Shown here piece by piece: positions 23,418-36,013 of a DNA stretch of 64,000 nucleotides; within the stretch, counting starts at the first letter, position 1; each line of letters starts with the position of its first letter. The notes under the pieces are model-generated. The model saw nothing but the letters and a program-made list of their open reading frames with translations, was not told the DNA's origin and did no database searches. The DNA comes from JAXHUH01 sp034211175 (GTDB lineage Bacteria; Actinomycetota; Acidimicrobiia; Acidimicrobiales; CAIXPF01). Where the stretch lies: assembly GCA_034211175.1 (NCBI GenBank), contig JAXHUH010000235.1:1-64000 (forward strand), given 5' to 3'. The position numbers and the translations under genes were made by a program.

Positions 23418-24437
23418 ATGGCCGACCCCGCCACCCCCGCCCCGCCCGGACCGACCGCCCCCGACCCGAGCGCCCCCGACCCGAGCGCCCCCAACCCGAG
23501 CGCGACCGCGCCCGGTCCCGATGCGATCACCGCCGCCGCGCAGCGCCTGGCCGGCCGTGTCCGCCGCACCCCGATCGTCGAGGTCGGCGCCGGCTCGTTC
23601 GGGCTCGGCGACCTCGACCTCGTCTGCAAGCTCGAGCTCCTCCAGCACACCGGCTCGTTCAAGGCCCGGGGTGCGTTCAACTTCGCGCTCAGCCGGGAGG
23701 TCCCGCCGGCCGGGATCATCGCCGCGTCGGGCGGCAACCACGGCCAGGCCGTCGCCTACGTCGCCCGGGCGCTCGGCCACCGTTGTGAGGTCTACGTCCC
23801 CGGCGTGAGCTCACCGGTGAAGCGCGAGCGCATCGCATCGTTCGGCGCCGACGTGCGCGTCGTCGGCGAGGTCTACGACGACGCCCAGGCCGCCGCCAAC
23901 GAGCGGGCAGCCGAGACCGGAGCGCTGCAGATCCACCCCTACGAGCCGCCCGAGGTGATGGCGGGCCAGGGCACGTGCGCCCGGGAGCTCGACGAGCAGC
24001 GCCCCGGTCTCGACACCGTCCTCGTCGCCGTCGGTGGCGGCGGGTTCATCGCCGGTACCGCCGCGTGGTTCGGCGACCGGGTCCGGGTCGTGGCCGTCGA
24101 GCCCGCGACGTCGAACTGCCTCCACGCCGCCCGGGCGGCCGGGGAGCCGGTGCGGGTCGAGGTGAAGGGCGTGGCCGCCGACTCACTGGGCGCCCGCCAG
24201 ATCGGCGCCGGGCCGTGGCAGGTGGTCAGCCGCCACGTCGACGAGAGCGTGCTCGTCGACGACGACGCCATCGTCGCCGCCCAGCGCGCCCTGTGGGCCG
24301 ACCTGCGCATCGCCGCCGAGCCAGGCGGCGCCACCGCCCTCGCCGCGCTCATCTCCGGCGCCTACTGCCCCGAGCCCGGCGAACGCCTCGCGGTCATGGT
24401 GTGCGGCGGCAACGTCGACCCGGCCACCCTCGCCTGA
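23418..24437 (+). CDS. PLP-dependent threonine/serine dehydratase-like enzyme
   Basis: 339-residue fold-type II PLP enzyme. The Schiff-base lysine is Lys82 in HTGSFKARGAFNF, the substrate Ser/Asn loop is AASGGNHGQAVAYVA, and the glycine-rich phosphate loop is AVGGGGFIAG. These fit threonine dehydratase or serine/threonine racemase-like enzymes. No C-terminal ACT domain is present, so it is the catabolic or racemase-like short form rather than feedback-regulated biosynthetic IlvA. The first 35 residues are a low-complexity Pro/Ala/Ser tail built from a repeated PDPSA unit and are probably disordered. The exact substrate is not decided. GAGAAT 6 bases before the ATG may be a leaderless -10 box. 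A palindromic repeat follows. Confidence 0.85.
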   Translation: MADPATPAPPGPTAPDPSAPDPSAPNPSATAPGPDAITAAAQRLAGRVRRTPIVEVGAGSFGLGDLDLVCKLELLQHTGSFKARGAFNFALSREVPPAGIIAASGGNHGQAVAYVARALGHRCEVYVPGVSSPVKRERIASFGADVRVVGEVYDDAQAAANERAAETGALQIHPYEPPEVMAGQGTCARELDEQRPGLDTVLVAVGGGGFIAGTAAWFGDRVRVVAVEPATSNCLHAARAAGEPVRVEVKGVAADSLGARQIGAGPWQVVSRHVDESVLVDDDAIVAAQRALWADLRIAAEPGGATALAALISGAYCPEPGERLAVMVCGGNVDPATLA

Positions 24438-24471
24438 CGGCGTCCCCGGCCGTCGCGCCCGCGGCCCCTCG

Positions 24472-24538
24472 CCGTTCTGGCCTACATGTGCGAGCTGCGA
24501 CCTGGGCGGATGGGAGCGAACGTGTAGACCAGAACCGG
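24472..24538. repeat. Palindromic repeat of the CCGTTCTGG family, copy C
   Basis: CCGTTCTGGCCTACATG at the left pairs with CGTGTAGACCAGAACCGG at the right. The centre contains GCGACCTGGGCG, related to the centres of B1 and B2. It fills the gap between two convergent stop codons (24437 and 24542), the expected place for a two-way terminator. Confidence 0.8.
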
Positions 24539-24541
24539 TCG

Positions 24542-25309
24542 TCAGGGGAACGGCACGCCGGTGAGGCGGCCGAGCTCGGCGACGAGTGCGTCGCCGAACG
24601 CCTCGTCGGTGACCGCTGCGGCGGGCTCCTGGCGCCGGCGGTGGAACCAGTACCCGCCGCTGGTGGTGGCCTCGGGGTCGTCGCTCACCGCCAACCAGAC
24701 CTGGGTTTCGTGCCCGGCGACGAGGTCGTCGGTGGCGCTCGGCCCGCCCATCCGGGTCGGCACCCAACCGGGGTCGACCGCGTTGGCGACAACATCGGGC
24801 CACCGCCGGGCGACCGTGCACGCCAGCGCGGCGACGTGGAGCTTGCTCTCCGCGTAGGCCCGGGAGCCGTTCCACCGGCGGGACGTCCAGTCGATGTCGT
24901 CGAGCGAGCTGCCGCCGCCGGTGTGGAGGCCGCTGCTCAGGTAGATCAACCGGTCGGGCCGCGCCATCTCCACGGTCAGGAGGTAGGGCGCCAGCACGTT
25001 CACCGCCAGCGTCCGGGCGTGGCCGTCCGCGGTGGCGGAACGGTCGGGCTCGACGTAGATGCCGGCGTTGTGGATCACCGCGTCCATGCGCCCGAAGGTG
25101 TTGACCTGCTCGGCGAGGTCGTGAGTCGCCTCCGCGCTGGCCAGGTCACCGACCACGACCCCGGCGGCCCGCTCGGCGAGGTCGGCCACGGCATCGGCGC
25201 GCTCGGGGTTGCGGGCATGGAGGACGACCTCATGGCCGTCGTCCATCAAGGCGACGGCGGCCGCCCGCCCCAGCCCCTGGGTCGATCCGGTGATGAAGAT
25301 GCGTGCCAC
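24542..25309 (-). CDS. Short-chain dehydrogenase/reductase
   Basis: 255-residue Rossmann-fold SDR oxidoreductase using NAD(P)H. The cofactor motif is TGSTQGLG (7-14), the NAG motif is at 81-83, and the catalytic residues are in the LIYLSSG strand and in the Tyr152-Lys156 pair (AYAESK). The PGWVPTRMGG segment follows as expected. The GTG at 25309 is chosen because it lies just before the first strand and GGGGAG precedes it by 9 bases; the longer open frame upstream adds an Arg-rich stretch unlike the family. The C terminus is like that of retinol-dehydrogenase-type SDRs. The substrate is unknown. Confidence 0.85.
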   Translation of the reverse strand: MARIFITGSTQGLGRAAAVALMDDGHEVVLHARNPERADAVADLAERAAGVVVGDLASAEATHDLAEQVNTFGRMDAVIHNAGIYVEPDRSATADGHARTLAVNVLAPYLLTVEMARPDRLIYLSSGLHTGGGSSLDDIDWTSRRWNGSRAYAESKLHVAALACTVARRWPDVVANAVDPGWVPTRMGGPSATDDLVAGHETQVWLAVSDDPEATTSGGYWFHRRRQEPAAAVTDEAFGDALVAELGRLTGVPFP

Positions 25310-25577
25310 GAGTCGTCGCTCCCCGATCACTGCCGTCTCCGATGTTCGCGGCCCGAGGCGTCGAACCCGACGCGGAGACCGCACACGATCGCCCAACGCC
25401 GAACACCGGCGCGGTCGCAGCGCGGCCGGCGATCGCGGCGCGGGCAGCTGGGTCCACGGGCCTACGCCACCCGGACGATGCGGCCGCCGCTGCGGTTCAC
25501 CTCCGCCGACCCGGCCACGCCGTCGATGAGATCGCAGCGGCACGGCGGACGCGCCGCACGAACCCGGCGGGGGTCAC

Positions 25578-26120
25578 ATGCGGGGAACGAAGGCACACCA
25601 GGTGGTGTCGACGCGGCGCGCGATCGGCGCCGCGGTGGCAGCGATCACGTTGACCGCGATCGCGCTCGACGATCCCGAGCCCGAGCCATCGACGCTCCGG
25701 GCACGCACGGCCGCAACGGCGGCATCGGCCGAGGCCGGCGACCCGACGCCGACGGCCTCACGATCGGTCGCCGCGGCGACGACATCAGCCGCATCGATCA
25801 CGACCGCGCCCCCGACAACCTCTGCGCCGATCACGACGGTCTCGACCACCACCGCGCCGACGACCACCGCGGCACCGACGACGACCGCCGTCCCGACGAC
25901 GACCGTCCCGCCCACGATCACGACCGTGACGCCGACGACCGCCGAGGTCCGGGCGGCGTCGTGTGACCCCAACTACTCCGGGTGCGTCCCCATCGCGAGC
26001 GACGTGGACTGCGCCGGCGGCAGGGGCAACGGGCCGGCCTACGTGCGCGGGCCGGTGTGGGTGGTCGGCGACGACGTCTACGGGCTCGACCGGGACCGCG
26101 ACGGCGTCGGCTGCGAATGA
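25578..26120 (+). CDS. Secreted protein with excalibur-like calcium-binding tail
   Basis: 180-residue exported protein. An N-terminal hydrophobic segment (IGAAVAAITLTAIAL) is followed by a long Thr/Pro/Ala-rich linker (about 50-125), likely to be surface-exposed. A compact C-terminal module begins CDPNYSGCVPIAS and ends in DRDRDGVGCE. The last stretch matches the DxDxDGxxCE calcium-binding signature of excalibur-like domains found in actinobacterial surface proteins, with three or four Cys likely forming disulfides. It probably sits on the cell surface or is released. The ATG at 25578 is preceded by GGGGG. The 268-base gap upstream to the divergent SDR shows no other gene. Confidence 0.75.
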   Translation: MRGTKAHQVVSTRRAIGAAVAAITLTAIALDDPEPEPSTLRARTAATAASAEAGDPTPTASRSVAAATTSAASITTAPPTTSAPITTVSTTTAPTTTAAPTTTAVPTTTVPPTITTVTPTTAEVRAASCDPNYSGCVPIASDVDCAGGRGNGPAYVRGPVWVVGDDVYGLDRDRDGVGCE

Positions 26121-26197
26121 ACGGGTCTCGGATGACAGCGACGGCGGGACGGCCGGTGTCGATGGAGCGGGGCGCCGTTCGCTGCGAGACTCCCGCC

Positions 26198-26611
26198 ATG
26201 GCACGGACACCGACGCCGCCGCTCGCGGCAACCGTGAGCTTCATCGACGCGATCAACCGGACCGACCTCGACGCGCTCGGCGCGCTCATGCACGACGAGC
26301 ACCGCCTCGAGATCGGTGGCACGGAGCCCGTCGTCGGCCGGGAGGCGAACGTGGCCGCCTGGCGGGGGTACGTCGAGGCGTTCCCGGACTACGTCATCCA
26401 TCCCCGCTACCTGACGAGCAACGGTGGTCGGGTCGCGGTCCTCGGCACGACGACGGGCTCCCACCTCGGCCTCCCCGACGACGAGGAGGCGAAGCTCGGC
26501 GTGGTGTGGCTCGCCGACGTCGCCGACGGGCTCCTCATGAGGTGGGTGGTCCTCGACGACGACGGCCCGACGCGCGCCGAGGCGGCCATCCCGGCGGAGA
26601 TCGCCATCTGA
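26198..26611 (+). CDS. SnoaL-like/ester cyclase family protein
   Basis: 137-residue NTF2-like alpha+beta barrel. The N-terminal helix FIDAINRTDLDALGALM, the EANVAAWRGYVEAFPDY segment and the strand HPRYLTSNGGRVAVLG match SnoaL-like polyketide cyclase/ester-cyclase-type proteins, which often act on small carbonyl compounds or only bind ligands. No specific reaction can be assigned. The ATG at 26198 is preferred since the fold starts within 15 residues; an earlier ATG at 26117 overlapping the previous stop is possible. A hairpin lies after the stop. Confidence 0.72.
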   Translation: MARTPTPPLAATVSFIDAINRTDLDALGALMHDEHRLEIGGTEPVVGREANVAAWRGYVEAFPDYVIHPRYLTSNGGRVAVLGTTTGSHLGLPDDEEAKLGVVWLADVADGLLMRWVVLDDDGPTRAEAAIPAEIAI

Positions 26612-26616
26612 CGACA

Positions 26617-26637
26617 CGGGCCGGCCGACGCGGCCCG
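26617..26637. terminator. Bidirectional hairpin between convergent genes
   Basis: CGGGCCG and CGGCCCG form a perfect 7-bp stem around 7 bases. It occupies nearly the whole 28-base gap between the SnoaL-like stop and the TetR stop on the other strand. Confidence 0.5.
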
Positions 26638-26639
26638 GG

Positions 26640-27302
26640 TCAGGGCAACAGCAGCCGCTTCCAGGTATCGGCCAGCCAACGCTCGTAGCGGTCGGGCGTC
26701 CACGCGCGCTCATCGGTGAGCATCACGTAGGTCTCCGGGCTGTTGGTCAGCCACACGGTGTCGGCGGCGGTCTCGACGTCGAGGCCGTCACGCAACCCGC
26801 CGGCGCCCGCGACGTCGGCCACGAACGCACGCATGTTGGCGGCCCGCCGGGCGCTGAACCCCGACCACAGCTCGCGGGCCTCGGGCTCGGTACCGGCAGC
26901 GTCGCGCAGCGCGGTGAACAGCGGCGCCAACCGCTCGAGCATTCCCCGGGTCGCCGCCGCGTAGAGGTCGATCTTCGTAGCGGCGTCCGGCGCCGACCTG
27001 ATCGCCGCGACGTAGGGTCGCTCGCTGGCGGGCACCACCCGGTCCTCACCGGAGAGCGCCTCCTCCACGAGACGGCCGAGCACCACCGGCTTGCGGCCCA
27101 CGAGCCGGTAGACGGTGTCGTGATGGACCCCGGCCCGCTCGGCGATCGCCGCGACGGTGGTCGACCGGTACCCCTCCTCGACGAGCAGCGCGCGGGCGGC
27201 ATCGAGCACCCGGCGCCGGGTCCGGTCCGACTCGGCGGCCCGGCCCGAGCCGTCGTAGGACCGCGTCGGACCCCCGGAACGTCGCTTGACAGGCTCGCTC
27301 AC
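26640..27302 (-). CDS. TetR-family transcriptional regulator
   Basis: 220-residue one-component regulator. The N-terminal helix-turn-helix is DRTRRRVLDAARALLVEEGY, then TTVAAIAERAGVHHDTVYRLVG, the standard TetR pattern. The C-terminal ligand domain is all helical. The gene is divergent from a hotdog thioesterase gene, 68 bases away, with a 7+7 palindrome in the gap that is a likely operator for both. The GTG start at 27302 is fixed by the palindrome and the open frame. The ligand may be an acyl-CoA or a related compound, given the neighbour (inference). Confidence 0.88.
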   Translation of the reverse strand: MSEPVKRRSGGPTRSYDGSGRAAESDRTRRRVLDAARALLVEEGYRSTTVAAIAERAGVHHDTVYRLVGRKPVVLGRLVEEALSGEDRVVPASERPYVAAIRSAPDAATKIDLYAAATRGMLERLAPLFTALRDAAGTEPEARELWSGFSARRAANMRAFVADVAGAGGLRDGLDVETAADTVWLTNSPETYVMLTDERAWTPDRYERWLADTWKRLLLP

Positions 27303-27317
27303 GTTCCCGAGACTTTC

Positions 27318-27336
27318 ATCCGAAGCTACTTCGGAT
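27318..27336. promoter_or_regulatory. Candidate TetR operator palindrome
   Basis: ATCCGAA and TTCGGAT are perfect arms with the 5-base spacer GCTAC. The site lies in the AT-richer gap between the divergent TetR and thioesterase genes, where the local TetR protein would be expected to bind. Confidence 0.65.
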
Positions 27337-27370
27337 CAATATCCACACCAGCTCCCGGGGGACCTCGAAC

Positions 27371-27817
27371 ATGACCGACACGACCGCCCACGCCGACCGT
27401 GAGGGCATGTTCTGGGACTTCGTCGCCGGCCGGGTACCGGAACCGCCGGCCGCGACCCTGCTCGGTTGGACGCTGCGGGCGATCGACCCCGACGCCGGCA
27501 CGATCGAGGTCGGCTTCGAGGCGACCGAGCAGTTCCTCAACCCGATCGGGACCGTCCAGGGCGGGCTCCTCGCCGCCATGCTCGACGACACCCTCGGCCC
27601 GGCCCTCGTCGCCACGCTCGGGCCGGCGACGTTCGCCCCGACGCTCGACCTCCAGGTGCAGTTCCACCGTCCCGCCCGGCCGGGCACGCTCGTCGGCACC
27701 GGTCGGGTCGTCCGGCGGACCCGCGACATCGCGTTCCTCGCCGGCGAGCTGGCCGACGAGTCCGGCACCGTCGTCGCCACGGCGACCGCCACCGCCGCCA
27801 TCCGCACCGTCACCTGA
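27371..27817 (+). CDS. PaaI-type hotdog-fold thioesterase
   Basis: 148-residue hotdog-fold acyl-CoA thioesterase of the PaaI/4HBT family. The fold shows LLGWTLRAIDPDAGTIEVGFEA, then the active-site loop LNPIGTVQGGLLAAMLDDTLGPAL, where the Asn-Pro...Gly-Gly and helix-start Asp/Glu residues are the catalytic region. A TLDLQVQFHRPARPGTLVG strand follows, as in related proteins. It hydrolyses small aromatic or acyl-CoA thioesters in known relatives; the exact substrate is not given by sequence. Divergent from a TetR gene with a palindromic site between them. A pair of repeats follows the stop. Confidence 0.83.
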   Translation: MTDTTAHADREGMFWDFVAGRVPEPPAATLLGWTLRAIDPDAGTIEVGFEATEQFLNPIGTVQGGLLAAMLDDTLGPALVATLGPATFAPTLDLQVQFHRPARPGTLVGTGRVVRRTRDIAFLAGELADESGTVVATATATAAIRTVT

Positions 27818-27828
27818 CGCGTCCCGGC

Positions 27829-27885
27829 GCCGAACTGGCGTGGTTTTCTGCTCTGCGCGCCGTCGTTTCTCCCCGCCAGTTCGGC
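27829..27885. repeat. Palindromic repeat pair, copy F1
   Basis: GCCGAACTGGCG (27829-27840) and CGCCAGTTCGGC (27874-27885) are perfect 12-bp arms around 33 bases. The loop sequence is almost the same as in F2, so loop and arms were copied together. Confidence 0.8.
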
Positions 27886-27938
27886 CCCGCAGACGGTCGA
27901 CCTCGGGCACGTCCTCCCGCGCCACCGTCAACCGACCA

Positions 27939-27990
27939 CGAACTGGCGTGGTTTCTGCTGCGCGCGCCGTCGATTCACCCCGCCAGTTCG
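27939..27990. repeat. Palindromic repeat pair, copy F2
   Basis: CGAACTGGCG and CGCCAGTTCG are perfect 10-bp arms around a loop starting TGGTTTCTGCTGCGCGCGCC. F1 and F2 differ at only a few loop positions and are separated by 53 bases. Both lie between the thioesterase and the GNAT gene; nothing else is seen from 27818 to 28022. Confidence 0.8.
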
Positions 27991-28022
27991 GCCGCGAGAT
28001 CTGACCGGTGAGTCCGATCGCC

Positions 28023-28028
28023 TACCGT
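28023..28028 (+). promoter_or_regulatory. Candidate leaderless -10 box (TACCGT)
   Basis: TACCGT ends 6 bases before the GTG at 28035 and decides between that codon and the upstream in-frame codon at 28008. Confidence 0.55.
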
Positions 28029-28034
28029 CGGGGT

Positions 28035-28547
28035 GTGAGTGAACCGACCTACCGACGTGTTGCCCTTGCCGATCTCGACGTCGTGCAGGCGCTGAACAAC
28101 GCCGCGGTGCCGGCCGTGAACGGCATCACGATGGAGCAGTTCGGCATCTTCGCCGACGAGGCGCCGTTCTTCGAGGTCGCCGAGCTCGACGGGCGCATCG
28201 TCGGGTTCCTCGTCGGGCTCACCCATCCCGGCGACGTCCACTACGACAGCATGAACTACGCCTGGTTCAAGGAGCGGTTCGGTTCGTTCCTCTACGTCGA
28301 CCGCGTCGTCGTCGACCCCTCGGCCCACGGCCGGGGCATCGGGCGGGCGTTCTACGACCACTTCGCCGCCGCACACGGCCCCGACCACGAGTTCCTGTGC
28401 GCCGAGGTCAACATCCGGCCCCGGAACTCGCAGTCCCTGGCGTTCCACGACCGCCTCGGGTTCGTGGCCTACGGCGAGCAGACCACCGACGGCGGCGCCA
28501 AGCGGGTGACCATGCTGGCCAAGCGGTTGGAGCCGACCGAGGGCTGA
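28035..28547 (+). CDS. GNAT family N-acetyltransferase
   Basis: 170-residue acetyl-CoA-dependent transferase. The acetyl-CoA loop lies in FLYVDRVVVDPSAHGRGIGR, with the R-G-I-G pyrophosphate site, followed by the late helix SLAFHDRLGFVAYGEQ typical of the fold. The middle NYAWFKERFGSFLYVDRVVV resembles uncharacterised GNATs annotated as acting on small amines, but the substrate is unknown. The GTG at 28035 is chosen from the TACCGT box just upstream. Confidence 0.82.
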   Translation: MSEPTYRRVALADLDVVQALNNAAVPAVNGITMEQFGIFADEAPFFEVAELDGRIVGFLVGLTHPGDVHYDSMNYAWFKERFGSFLYVDRVVVDPSAHGRGIGRAFYDHFAAAHGPDHEFLCAEVNIRPRNSQSLAFHDRLGFVAYGEQTTDGGAKRVTMLAKRLEPTEG

Positions 28548-28617
28548 GCGGCCACCGACCGAGCAGCCAACGAATCGCGGCGGCGAGCGACCTCACCGTT
28601 CTGGAACGATCGCGCAG

Positions 28618-29328
28618 GTGACTGCCACCGAGCCCCCGTTCGACCCCGGAGCGATCGACGCCGTCGCCCTCGACATCGGCGGGGTGTTCCTGCTGCCGTC
28701 GCCCGGGTTGACCCGCGACGTGCTCACCGAGGCCGGCTGGACCGTCCCCGACGACCACGACGCCTACCACCGGGCCCACTACCGGGGCGTCGCCGCGTAC
28801 CGGAACCGCACGTGGAAGGCCAGCTACCTGGAGGCCTACGCCGACGAGCTCGGCCTGCCCGCGGCGGCGGCCGAACCGCTCGAGCGACTTCACTTCTCCC
28901 GCCCGGCCCGCGAGCTGTGGTCGTGGCGCCAGGACGACGCGGTCGACGCCCTGTGCCGTCTCGCCACGACCGCGCTGCCCCTCGCCGTCGTCACCAACAA
29001 CGACGGCACCGCGGTCCAGCAGCTGGCCGAGGGGGCGGTCTGCCAGGTCGGGCCCGGCGAGGCGACCGAGGTCGTCGTCATCGTCGACTCCCACATCGTC
29101 GGCATCTCGAAGCCGGGCCCGGCGATCTTCGCCCCGGCACTGGACGCCCTCGGCGCCGACCCGGCCCGGGTCCTCTACGTGGGCGACACCCCGGCCGCCG
29201 ACGGCGAGGGCGCGACGGCGGCGGGCATGCCCGTCGTGATCATCGACCCCCACGGCTACGCCGCAGGCTCCGGTTACCCGACGGTGCCGTCGCTCGGCGC
29301 CGTGGCCGACCTGCTGGCCGCCGGGTAG
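28618..29328 (+). CDS. HAD-superfamily hydrolase
   Basis: 236-residue haloacid dehalogenase-like hydrolase, probably a phosphatase. Motif I is in AVALDIGGVFLL with nucleophile Asp19; the more usual second Asp is replaced by Gly, as in some HAD-IA members. Motif II is VVTNNDGT, motif III the Lys in ISKPGPAIF, and motif IV YVGDTPAADGEGA. A small helical cap lies between motifs I and II (about 35-115). The substrate cannot be named; the missing DxD acid suggests either a relaxed phosphatase or a non-phosphatase HAD activity. The GTG start is near an AACGAT element that could be a weak leaderless -10. Confidence 0.8.
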   Translation: MTATEPPFDPGAIDAVALDIGGVFLLPSPGLTRDVLTEAGWTVPDDHDAYHRAHYRGVAAYRNRTWKASYLEAYADELGLPAAAAEPLERLHFSRPARELWSWRQDDAVDALCRLATTALPLAVVTNNDGTAVQQLAEGAVCQVGPGEATEVVVIVDSHIVGISKPGPAIFAPALDALGADPARVLYVGDTPAADGEGATAAGMPVVIIDPHGYAAGSGYPTVPSLGAVADLLAAG

Positions 29329-29401
29329 AACCCGGTCAGGTGGTGCATCCACCCGGCGTCGGCGGGGCCGACCGCCCCGGCTGACTGTCAGTGCTCCTGG
29401 G

Positions 29402-29407
29402 TAGGTT
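29402..29407 (+). promoter_or_regulatory. Candidate leaderless -10 box (TAGGTT) of lhr
   Basis: TAGGTT ends 5 bases before the ATG at 29413. Confidence 0.45.
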
Positions 29408-29412
29408 CTGCG

Positions 29413-33885
<4,473 letters not shown>

Positions 33886-33946
33886 CGGCTGCGTCGGTCG
33901 TGGTCGACCGGCTCGCGGGGACGGCCGGATGGTCGGCGACGCCACG

Positions 33947-34579
33947 ATGAGCGGCCCGGAGATGCTCGACGTCGTCGACCCGGCCACCGGGCGGGTCGTG
34001 GCCACCCGGACCCGGGCCGAGGTCCACGCCCGGGGTGACTGGCACCGCGTGTTCCACTGCCTCGTCGTCCGGCCCGGCGCCGGTTCCGTCGTCCTCCAGC
34101 GCCGGAGCCGGACGAAATCGGCGTTCGCCGGCCTGCTCGACCTGTCGGTCACCGGCCACCTCTCCGCCGGCGAGGAACCGCTCGACGGTGTGCGCGAGTA
34201 CGCCGAGGAGCTCGGCGTCGCCGTCGACCCCGCGTCGCTGGTGCCGCTCGGGACGCGGCTGCTGGCCGACGACGCCGGGGAGGGCCGCAACCGGGAGATG
34301 GTCCACGTGTACCTCTCCCCCGACGACCGCGCGCTCGACACGTACCGGCCGGCGCCCGGTGAGGTCGACGAGCTCGTCGAGGTCACCGTCGACGGCCTCG
34401 ACCACCTCCTCGAGCACCCCGACCGGACGGCCGACGCCACGGCCTGGGCGCCCGGCGACGCCATCCGTCCCGTCCGGATCGACCGGTCCGACCTGGTCGA
34501 CGGCGCGTCGGGTTACTGGGTCCTGCTCGCCGCCATGGCCCGCCGCCACCTCGACGGCGGCGGACGCCTCGCCATCTGA
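33947..34579 (+). CDS. NUDIX hydrolase
   Basis: 210-residue hydrolase of the NUDIX superfamily, cleaving nucleoside diphosphates linked to other moieties or isopentenyl-type diphosphates. The Nudix box is recognisable as GHLSAGEEPLDGVREYAEEL. REYAEELGV fits the REUxEExGU part, but the spacing between the first Glu and the RE pair is one residue shorter than the classical pattern. The domain begins with VHARGDWHRVFHCLVVRP, which resembles isopentenyl-diphosphate isomerase-like NUDIX proteins. The ATG at 33947 is chosen; a second in-frame ATG lies at 33929. It lies 61 bases after lhr. Confidence 0.82.
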   Translation: MSGPEMLDVVDPATGRVVATRTRAEVHARGDWHRVFHCLVVRPGAGSVVLQRRSRTKSAFAGLLDLSVTGHLSAGEEPLDGVREYAEELGVAVDPASLVPLGTRLLADDAGEGRNREMVHVYLSPDDRALDTYRPAPGEVDELVEVTVDGLDHLLEHPDRTADATAWAPGDAIRPVRIDRSDLVDGASGYWVLLAAMARRHLDGGGRLAI

Positions 34580-34701
34580 ACGACACCGCCATCCGAGCGG
34601 CACCACCCCTGACACCGGGTCACCGGAGGACCTCGGTCCCTTGACCGCAACCCCGTGTCCGTGAACGCTGGGAGCTCGGGGGACCGCCCTGGGGAGGCGA
34701 C

Positions 34702-35961
34702 ATGACATCCGAGCTCGGCACCGAAGCGACGGTGGCCGCCGAGGACGACTTCTTCGTCCGGGCGTTCGCCGACGAGAACCGTCGGGACCCGTACCCGCTC
34801 TACGCCGCCGAGCGCGACGCCGGGCCGCTGCTCGACACCGGCACCGGCGCCTGGTTCGCGTTCGCCCACGCCGACTGTGCCGCGCTGCTGCGATCGCCGC
34901 ACGCGTCGAGCGACGAGCGCCGCAGCCGCCTGTTCGAGCAGTTCGCGGAGCACGACGAGCGCCTTGCCGCCATGTACGACGAGCAGCCGTCGCTCCTGTT
35001 CCTCGACCCGCCCGACCACACCCGCCTGCGGGGCCTCGTGTCCCGGGCGTTCACGCCGAGGGTCGTCAACCGCCTGCGAGACCGGGCCCGCGAGATCACC
35101 GCCGACCTCCTCAACGCCGTCGAGCACCACCACGGTCCCGACGACGAGCTCGACCTCGTCGCGGCACTCGCCTACCCACTCCCGGTGACGATCATCTGCG
35201 AGCTGCTCGGGGTGCCCTACGCGGACCACGGCCGCTTCGGCGCCTGGTCGCGGGACATGGCCCGCAGCGTCGACCCGTCCGTGCTGCGCACGGACGAGGA
35301 GAACCGGCGCATCGACGCGTCGATCGGTGCGGTCGGCGAGTACATCGACGCACTCGCCAACGAGCGCCAGCGCGACCCGCGCGACGACCTCCTGTCCGGA
35401 CTGCTGGCCGTCGAGGACGACGGGGACCGGCTCAGCCGCCGTGAGCTCATCGACCTCGCCGTGCTCCTGCTCATCGCCGGCCACGAGACCACCGTGAACC
35501 TGATCGGCAACGGCACCGCCGCGCTGCTGCGCCACCCCGAGGCGCTCACGCAGCTGCGGACCACCCCGGCGCTCGACCGCAACGCCACCGACGAGCTGCT
35601 GCGCTACGACAGCCCGGTGCAGATGACCCAGCGGGTCGCGATCGAACCGATCACGCTCCACGACCGGACGATCCCGCCGGGCGACCAGGTCATCGTCGTG
35701 CTCGGCGCCGCCAATCGCGACCCGCAGCGCTTCGCCCAGCCCGACCGGCTGTGGCTCGACCGGCCGGACTCGGCCCACCACCTCGCGTTCGGCGGCGGCA
35801 TGCACCACTGCCTCGGCGCCGCACTCGCCCGCATGGAGGGCGAGGTCGCGATCACCACGCTCATCCGCCGGTTCCCGAACCTCGCGCTCGCCGGCGAGCC
35901 GACCCTGCGGCCGACGTTCACCCTGCGGGGGCTCGAGCACCTGCCGGTGACGCTCGGCTGA
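34702..35961 (+). CDS. Cytochrome P450
   Basis: 419-residue soluble class I P450 monooxygenase. The I-helix is LLLIAGHETTVNLIGNG with the conserved acid-Thr region (HETT). The K-helix ExxR is Glu298-x-x-Arg301 (ELLR). The haem-binding loop is FGGGMHHCLGAALARMEGEV with Cys370 as the axial thiolate. All essential residues are present. A GGGGAGG ribosome-binding site 6 bases before the ATG fixes the start. No ferredoxin or reductase gene is adjacent, so redox partners are encoded elsewhere. The substrate is unknown; sterol, terpenoid and polyketide hydroxylases share this pattern. A strong hairpin follows. Confidence 0.95.
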   Translation: MTSELGTEATVAAEDDFFVRAFADENRRDPYPLYAAERDAGPLLDTGTGAWFAFAHADCAALLRSPHASSDERRSRLFEQFAEHDERLAAMYDEQPSLLFLDPPDHTRLRGLVSRAFTPRVVNRLRDRAREITADLLNAVEHHHGPDDELDLVAALAYPLPVTIICELLGVPYADHGRFGAWSRDMARSVDPSVLRTDEENRRIDASIGAVGEYIDALANERQRDPRDDLLSGLLAVEDDGDRLSRRELIDLAVLLLIAGHETTVNLIGNGTAALLRHPEALTQLRTTPALDRNATDELLRYDSPVQMTQRVAIEPITLHDRTIPPGDQVIVVLGAANRDPQRFAQPDRLWLDRPDSAHHLAFGGGMHHCLGAALARMEGEVAITTLIRRFPNLALAGEPTLRPTFTLRGLEHLPVTLG

Positions 35962-36013
35962 GCGGGCCGGTCCGGGCAGCGGCCGACAGGGAGGGCGACG
36001 CGGCCGCTCCGTC

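Noticed and set aside
28597..28605. A further CCGTTCTGG element before the HAD gene
   Set aside because: Only the left arm is present and no CCAGAACGG partner follows, so it may be coincidence or part of the promoter.
29321..29335. Small hairpin CCGGGT/ACCCGG overlapping the HAD stop codon
   Set aside because: A 6-bp stem with a 3-base loop is common in this composition and may be chance.
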